8,096 nt of DNA from an uncultured Rhodospirillales bacterium. GTDB lineage: Bacteria; Pseudomonadota; Alphaproteobacteria; Acetobacterales; Acetobacteraceae. Below are positions 4,871-8,096 of the stretch, one piece after another. The notes below the pieces were generated by a model that did not search any database, was not told the origin of the DNA, and saw only the letters and a program-made list of their open reading frames with translations. Location of the stretch: assembly GCA_903932545.1 (NCBI GenBank), contig CAIZGT010000423.1, positions 1-8,096 of the forward strand, read 5' to 3'. Numbering within the stretch: the stretch's first letter is position 1; each line of letters begins with the position of its first letter. The position numbers were made by a program, and so were the translations under genes.

Positions 4871-5644
4871 TTACTTTACCGCCGCACCCACCAACGGCTC
4901 CATCCCCGTGCTGCGGATGGTTTCCGCAGCCGCAGGAGATGCCAGGAAGGCGATCAATTGATGGGCAGCGTCGGGTGACTGCGCCCCCTTGATCACGCCC
5001 GCCGCGAAAGTTGTCGTGTGCTGCGCGCCTTCGGGCAGCAGGCCCACCAGCGTCACCCCCGGCGTGGGCAACAACTCGCTGAGCGCCTGAAACCCGATCT
5101 CCGCCTCGCCCTTGGCCACAATCTCCGCCACCGGGGTGGCCGGGATCATATGCGCCTTGTCACGCACCTGATCCTCGATGCCCAGCTTCTTGAACATCTC
5201 ATTCTTGATATAAACCCCGCTCGCACTGTCCGAATAAGCAATCGAATCAGCCGCCATCAGCGTGGCTTTCAGTGCCATCACGGTCGAGATATCCGGCACT
5301 TTCGCGCCTTTCTTTACCACTGCACCGATATACGATGTGGCAATCTCAGTGCGATCCAGCGCCTGACCGCGCCGCACCAACTCGCCCAGCGCATAACCCG
5401 CCATAATCACCATATCCATCTTCTCACCGCGCGCGAGGCGCTGTGGCACCGCGTCATGCGTCAGCCCCATCGAAGGGCCCCACTCCATGACGATGTGATG
5501 CCCGGTCTGCTTTTCAAATTGCGGGGCGAGGATTTTGAACGCAGCCGACAAGCCGCCAGAAGTGACCACCACAATCTCATCCGCACGGGCGCCACCAGCG
5601 GCTATCAACATGGCGAGTGCAGAGGCAATAAGGGCACGGAGCAT
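4871..5644 (-). CDS. Secreted ModA-like substrate-binding protein (orphan)
   Basis: A 257-residue periplasmic binding protein of the molybdate-binding-like (SBP_bac_11/ModA) superfamily. A signal peptide is visible (MLRALIASALAMLIAAGGARA, likely cleaved after residue 21). The mature protein begins DEIVVVTSGGLSAAFKILAPQFEKQTG and contains RGEKMDMVIMAGYALGELVRRG (72-93), SIAYSDSASGVYI (134-146) and VAKGEAEIGFQALSELLP (176-193), all in the usual order. The classic ModA 'AASL' ligand segment is replaced by TSGGLS, so molybdate is not assured; another oxyanion or an organic acid is possible. The frame is open to 5683, but the ATG at 5644 is chosen because GAGG lies 9 nt upstream and it begins the signal peptide directly. 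No ABC permease or ATPase gene is adjacent. Confidence 0.85.
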   Translation of the reverse strand: MLRALIASALAMLIAAGGARADEIVVVTSGGLSAAFKILAPQFEKQTGHHIVMEWGPSMGLTHDAVPQRLARGEKMDMVIMAGYALGELVRRGQALDRTEIATSYIGAVVKKGAKVPDISTVMALKATLMAADSIAYSDSASGVYIKNEMFKKLGIEDQVRDKAHMIPATPVAEIVAKGEAEIGFQALSELLPTPGVTLVGLLPEGAQHTTTFAAGVIKGAQSPDAAHQLIAFLASPAAAETIRSTGMEPLVGAAVK

Positions 5645-5683
5645 CGAGGTTTTCCTCTGTTGGGATGGTCGTTTCCAGTCCAA

Positions 5684-5713
5684 GTCTCACTCCATGAGCC
5701 GCCTCGGTGTCAA
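5684..5713 (-). promoter_or_regulatory. Possible promoter of the ModA-like gene
   Basis: A perfect -35 hexamer TTGACA on the minus strand (5713-5708) is followed after 18 nt by TGAGAC (5689-5684), a poor -10. It would give a leader of about 35 nt before the ATG at 5644. The call rests mainly on the -35 element. Confidence 0.3.
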
Positions 5714-5747
5714 CTCGGCATGGTTCTGATTGCGCGATCTCGTCATG

Positions 5748-5780
5748 TGCTTAGATTGATCAAACCAGAATATCCGGGAG
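5748..5780 (+). promoter_or_regulatory. Possible promoter and ribosome-binding site of the serine-glyoxylate aminotransferase gene
   Basis: TGC-TTAGAT (5748-5756) resembles an extended -10 element, but no good -35 is found at the expected distance. It is followed by a perfect 8-bp palindrome TTGATCAA (5756-5763) that could serve as a regulator half-site pair. GGGAG (5776-5780), 6 nt before the ATG at 5787, is a good ribosome-binding site and fixes the start. Confidence 0.35.
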
Positions 5781-5786
5781 CCCGCT

Positions 5787-6989
5787 ATGAGCCAGACTGT
5801 CGCCGCACTGCCAGCGCCCAAGCCGCGTGGTCGCCTGTTTTTCGCCAATCCCGGCCCGACCAACATCCCCGATTCCGTGCTGCAAGCCGTCGCGCACAGC
5901 ACAGTGGATTTCATGAGTGCCGATTTTCTCACCCTCTATGATGCCTGTATGGCGGGCGTGAAGCGCGTGTTGAAAACCGAGCAGCATGTGTTCTTCTACA
6001 CCGCCTCCGGCCATGGTGCCTGGGAAGCCGCCCTGGTGAACGTGCTCTCACCCGGTGACACAATCCTGATTATCGAAACCGGCTATTTTTCGCTGGGCTG
6101 GGCCGAAATGGCCGAGGCGCTGGGGGTGAAGGTTGAAACCGTCTCTGCGGATTGGCGCACCGGCGTCGATACGGCCGCTGTGGAAGCAGCACTTGCGGCT
6201 GACACCGATCATCGCATCAAGGCCGTCGGCGTGGTGCATAACGAGACCGCCACTGGCGTCGCATTGCCGATCCCGGACGTTCGCGCCGCTTTGGACGCAA
6301 CCGGCCACCCCGCACTCCTGATGGCAGACACCATCTCCTCGCTCGCCTGCTTCGATTTCCGGATGGACGAATGGGGCTGTGACGTGGTGGTGGGCGGCTC
6401 GCAGAAGGGGCTGATGCTGCCAACCGGCATGAGCTTCACCGGCGTGTCGGAGAAGGCGCTCGCCGCACACCAGCATTCCACCATGCCCAAGCACTATATG
6501 AATTGGACGGCGATGATCGGCCGCCGTCATAAGAGCTTCATCGGCACGGTGCCCGTGAACTTGTTCTTCGGCCTCGCCGAATCGCTGCGGCTGTTGGAGG
6601 AGGAGGGTCTGGACCACGTCTTCGCTCGCCACCATCGCCTCGCTGAAGCCACGCGCGCGGCTGTGCGCACTTGGACCGGCAACAACGGCCCTGAGCTGTT
6701 CTGCCGCAATCCCGCTCGTTTATCAGACAGCGTAACGGCGATTCTGATGCCCCAGGGGCACAACGCCGATGCATTGCGCAAGATATGTCACGAACGCTTC
6801 AACCTCTCGCTCGGTGGCGGACTCGGTCCGTTGGGCGGCAAAGTGTTCCGCATCGGCCATATGGGCGACCTCAACGAGCCGATGATCCTCGGCACGCTGG
6901 CCACCGTGGAATTGGCCCTCGGGCTTGCCGGGGTGCCGCACGGCAAAGGCGGCGTCGATTCGGCGATTGCCGCTTTGGCCGCCAGCTAG
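5787..6989 (+). CDS. sgaA: Serine-glyoxylate aminotransferase (class V, PLP-dependent)
   Basis: A 400-residue class V aminotransferase of the alanine/serine-glyoxylate type. It makes hydroxypyruvate and glycine from serine and glyoxylate in the serine cycle or photorespiratory-type glyoxylate metabolism. Visible features are the N-terminal NPGPTNIPDSVL (21-32), the cofactor-phosphate loop ASGHGAWEAAL (73-83), HNETATG (151-157), MADTISSLACFD (179-190) with Asp181 for the pyridine nitrogen, VVGGSQKGLMLPTGMSF (201-217) with Lys207 as the Schiff-base lysine, and GKVFRIGHMGDL (351-362) with Arg355 as the likely carboxylate-binding arginine. The length is typical. It is divergent from the ModA-like gene and appears monocistronic. 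Alanine-glyoxylate activity is also possible, since the two enzymes are closely related. Confidence 0.9.
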   Translation: MSQTVAALPAPKPRGRLFFANPGPTNIPDSVLQAVAHSTVDFMSADFLTLYDACMAGVKRVLKTEQHVFFYTASGHGAWEAALVNVLSPGDTILIIETGYFSLGWAEMAEALGVKVETVSADWRTGVDTAAVEAALAADTDHRIKAVGVVHNETATGVALPIPDVRAALDATGHPALLMADTISSLACFDFRMDEWGCDVVVGGSQKGLMLPTGMSFTGVSEKALAAHQHSTMPKHYMNWTAMIGRRHKSFIGTVPVNLFFGLAESLRLLEEEGLDHVFARHHRLAEATRAAVRTWTGNNGPELFCRNPARLSDSVTAILMPQGHNADALRKICHERFNLSLGGGLGPLGGKVFRIGHMGDLNEPMILGTLATVELALGLAGVPHGKGGVDSAIAALAAS

Positions 6990-7129
6990 TTTTTCCGCAC
7001 GAGTTATCCCCATAAAATGATATGCGCCACCTGGCCAAATCCTTGGCAAGTGCGGCTTTGCAGTCTATGTTCATGTTTCGTTCTGATGCGAAGAAATCGA
7101 AATTGCTAGACAGCTGTTCTTTATGCGAT

Positions 7130-7177
7130 TCGCATCATCTTGTGGTCGGATTACGAGATAATGACCACATCTAGTGG
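7130..7177 (+). promoter_or_regulatory. Pair of NrdR-box-like sites upstream of nrdA
   Basis: The 16-mers TCGCATCATCTTGTGG (7130-7145) and TGACCACATCTAGTGG (7162-7177) share CATCTnGTGG and each match the NrdR box (acaCwAtATaTwGtgt) at about 10 of 16 bases, with the right half best conserved. They are 32 bp apart (a 16-bp gap), about three helical turns. This is the arrangement typical of paired NrdR boxes before ribonucleotide reductase genes. NrdR is a zinc/ATP-cone repressor of these genes. The left halves are poor, so the call is moderate. Confidence 0.5.
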
Positions 7178-7184
7178 TTTTAGA

Positions 7185-7212
7185 TTGACGCAAGCGCGAG
7201 ATTGCGCAGAAT
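7185..7212 (+). promoter_or_regulatory. Possible nrdA promoter
   Basis: TTGACG (7185-7190) followed after 16 nt by CAGAAT (7207-7212) fits a housekeeping promoter moderately well. It lies just downstream of the NrdR-like boxes. Transcription would start near 7219, which favours the GTG at 7252 over the ATG at 7228 as the nrdA start. Confidence 0.35.
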
Positions 7213-7251
7213 AGAGCTTCTGAATTCATGTTTGGTCGGGGAGATGCTGCC

Positions 7252-8096
7252 GTGCTTGACGCAGTGCAGATGCAAGGTCGCCATCAGGTCCGCGTGGACC
7301 GGTCGCGGGACTCGCTGATCACGGATTTTGGCCGTGCAACGTTGGATGATCGGTATCTGATGCCCGGCGAGGGTTATCAGGATCTGTTTGCCCGCGTCGC
7401 CAGCTATTACGGTGATGACCAAGGCCATTCGCAGCGCATCTACGACTACATGAGCAAAATGTGGTTCATGCCCGCCACCCCGGTGCTGTCCAACGGCGGC
7501 ACCTCGCGCGGCCTGCCGATTTCCTGCTTCCTCAATGAAGCCACCGATAGCCTTGATGGCATCGTGGGTTTGTGGAACGAGAACGTTGCGCTCGCCTCAA
7601 AAGGCGGCGGGATTGGCTCGTATTGGGGCAATCTGCGCTCGATTGGCGAAAAGGTCGGCCAGAACGGCAAAACCTCCGGCGTGATACCGTTCATCCGCGT
7701 GATGGACAGTATGACGCTGGCAATCTCCCAAGGCAGCCTGCGTCGCGGGTCCGCTGCGGTGTATCTGCCAGTGTCGCATCCCGAGATTGAGGAATTCATC
7801 GAAATCCGCCGCCCCACCGGCGGTGATCCGAACCGCAAGGCGCAGAACCTGCACCACGGCATTCTGATCCCCGACGCGTTCATGCGCGCAGTGGAAGCCG
7901 ATGAGGAATGGGCGTTCACCTCGCCGAAAGATCACGCGGTGATCCGCAAGATCAACGCGCGCTCTCTCTGGATCCGCATCCTCACCGCTCGGGTCGAAAC
8001 CGGCGAGCCATATCTGATCTTCTCCGACCACGTGAACCGCGCAATGCCCGAGCATCTCAAGCTCGCTGGATTGGAGGTTAAAACCTCCAATCTCTG
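7252..8096 (+). CDS. nrdA: Ribonucleoside-diphosphate reductase large (alpha) subunit, class I, N-terminal part
   Basis: The large subunit of class I ribonucleotide reductase, which reduces ribonucleotides to deoxyribonucleotides together with a metal-cofactor beta subunit. 281 residues are present and the frame runs off the right edge. Seen are the helical N-domain RDSLITDFGRATLDDRYLMP (19-38), then MPATPVLSNGGT (73-84), GLPISCFL (87-94) with Cys92 as a likely active-site redox cysteine, ASKGGGIGSYWGNLRSIG (115-132), SQGSLRRGSAAVYL (159-172), HPEIEEFIEIRRP (176-188) and GEPYLIFSDHVNR (251-263). There is no N-terminal ATP-cone, unlike E. coli NrdA. The start is uncertain: GTG 7252 has GGGGAG 8 nt upstream, while the in-frame ATG 7228 has only a poor site. 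Confidence 0.9.
   Translation, partial: MLDAVQMQGRHQVRVDRSRDSLITDFGRATLDDRYLMPGEGYQDLFARVASYYGDDQGHSQRIYDYMSKMWFMPATPVLSNGGTSRGLPISCFLNEATDSLDGIVGLWNENVALASKGGGIGSYWGNLRSIGEKVGQNGKTSGVIPFIRVMDSMTLAISQGSLRRGSAAVYLPVSHPEIEEFIEIRRPTGGDPNRKAQNLHHGILIPDAFMRAVEADEEWAFTSPKDHAVIRKINARSLWIRILTARVETGEPYLIFSDHVNRAMPEHLKLAGLEVKTSNL

Larger units (their letters stand above)
6990..7251. other. 262-bp region between sgaA and nrdA
   Basis: No gene is seen here. Just after the sgaA stop are T5 (6990-6994), a hexamer inverted repeat CCGCAC (6995-7000)/GTGCGG (7050-7055), and a small hairpin GCCAA-ATCC-TTGGC (7034-7047). None is a convincing terminator. The second half is AT-rich and holds the regulatory sites listed separately, including a 9-bp inverted repeat TGATGCGAA (7084-7092)/TTCGCATCA (7129-7137). 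Confidence 0.6.

Noticed and set aside
5018..5941. A 307-codon plus-strand open frame across the ModA-like gene
   Set aside because: It overlaps both the ModA-like gene in antisense and the sgaA start; its composition is that of a shadow frame.
6048..6635. A 195-codon open frame on the minus strand opposite sgaA
   Set aside because: It is the mirror of a well-conserved aminotransferase and has no recognisable features.
6948..6994. GGCGGC..GCCGCC followed by T5 as an intrinsic terminator of sgaA
   Set aside because: The 24-nt loop is long and the T-run begins 6 nt after the stem; most of it lies in the coding end.
7446..8055. Minus-strand open frames opposite nrdA
   Set aside because: They are shadows of the conserved NrdA frame.
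1..8096. CRISPR arrays, tRNA or rRNA genes, insertion sequences or prophage genes
   Set aside because: No regular repeat-spacer pattern, no tRNA-like cloverleaf, and no transposase or integrase motif was seen.

Overview
The window comes from a purple photosynthetic alphaproteobacterium. It carries a light-harvesting 2 (LH2, puc) operon with typical bacteriochlorophyll-binding polypeptides. Coding DNA looks GC-rich, and an RsmB tail, a serine-glyoxylate aminotransferase and an NrdA without an ATP-cone surround the operon. The NrdA style and the LH2 sequences suggest the Acetobacteraceae (Rhodopila-like phototrophs), but that assignment is an inference from memory of the families, not a search.

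Layout. At the left edge (2-678, + strand) lie the last 48 codons of a probable 16S rRNA cytosine methyltransferase (RsmB/NOP2 type), whose stop overlaps the start of a GNAT acetyltransferase. Facing them, on the minus strand from 3298 down to 690, is the puc operon in the order pucB, pucA, pucC and an unrecognised 173-residue gene. Its 437-bp upstream region (3299-3735) has no convincing gene. It does contain two tandem PpsR/CrtJ-like sites 8 bp apart, a perfect IHF-consensus site and a stable leader hairpin. A strong hairpin also separates pucA from pucC.

From 3736 to 4870 an isoprenylcysteine-methyltransferase-like membrane protein (minus) and a TetR-family repressor (plus) are divergent around a 97-bp region rich in dyads. 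The TetR gene runs stop codon to stop codon into a secreted ModA-like solute-binding protein (5644-4871, minus). That gene is in turn divergent from a class V serine-glyoxylate aminotransferase (5787-6989, plus). The right end (7252 to the edge, plus) is the first 281 codons of a class I ribonucleotide reductase large subunit. Ahead of it is a pair of NrdR-box-like sites 32 bp apart.

How the parts fit together. PucB and PucA form the peripheral antenna, PucC helps assemble it, and the 173-residue protein is placed to be an extra factor or subunit of the same antenna. The upstream sites suggest aerobic repression by PpsR, with IHF shaping the promoter. The remaining genes are metabolic or regulatory neighbours with no evident link to photosynthesis. 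The most distinctive points are the fourth puc gene with degenerate 16-residue C-terminal repeats, the Phe44-Tyr45 pair in LH2 alpha that predicts a blue-shifted B850 band, the long periplasmic tail on LH2 alpha, and the promoter architecture.
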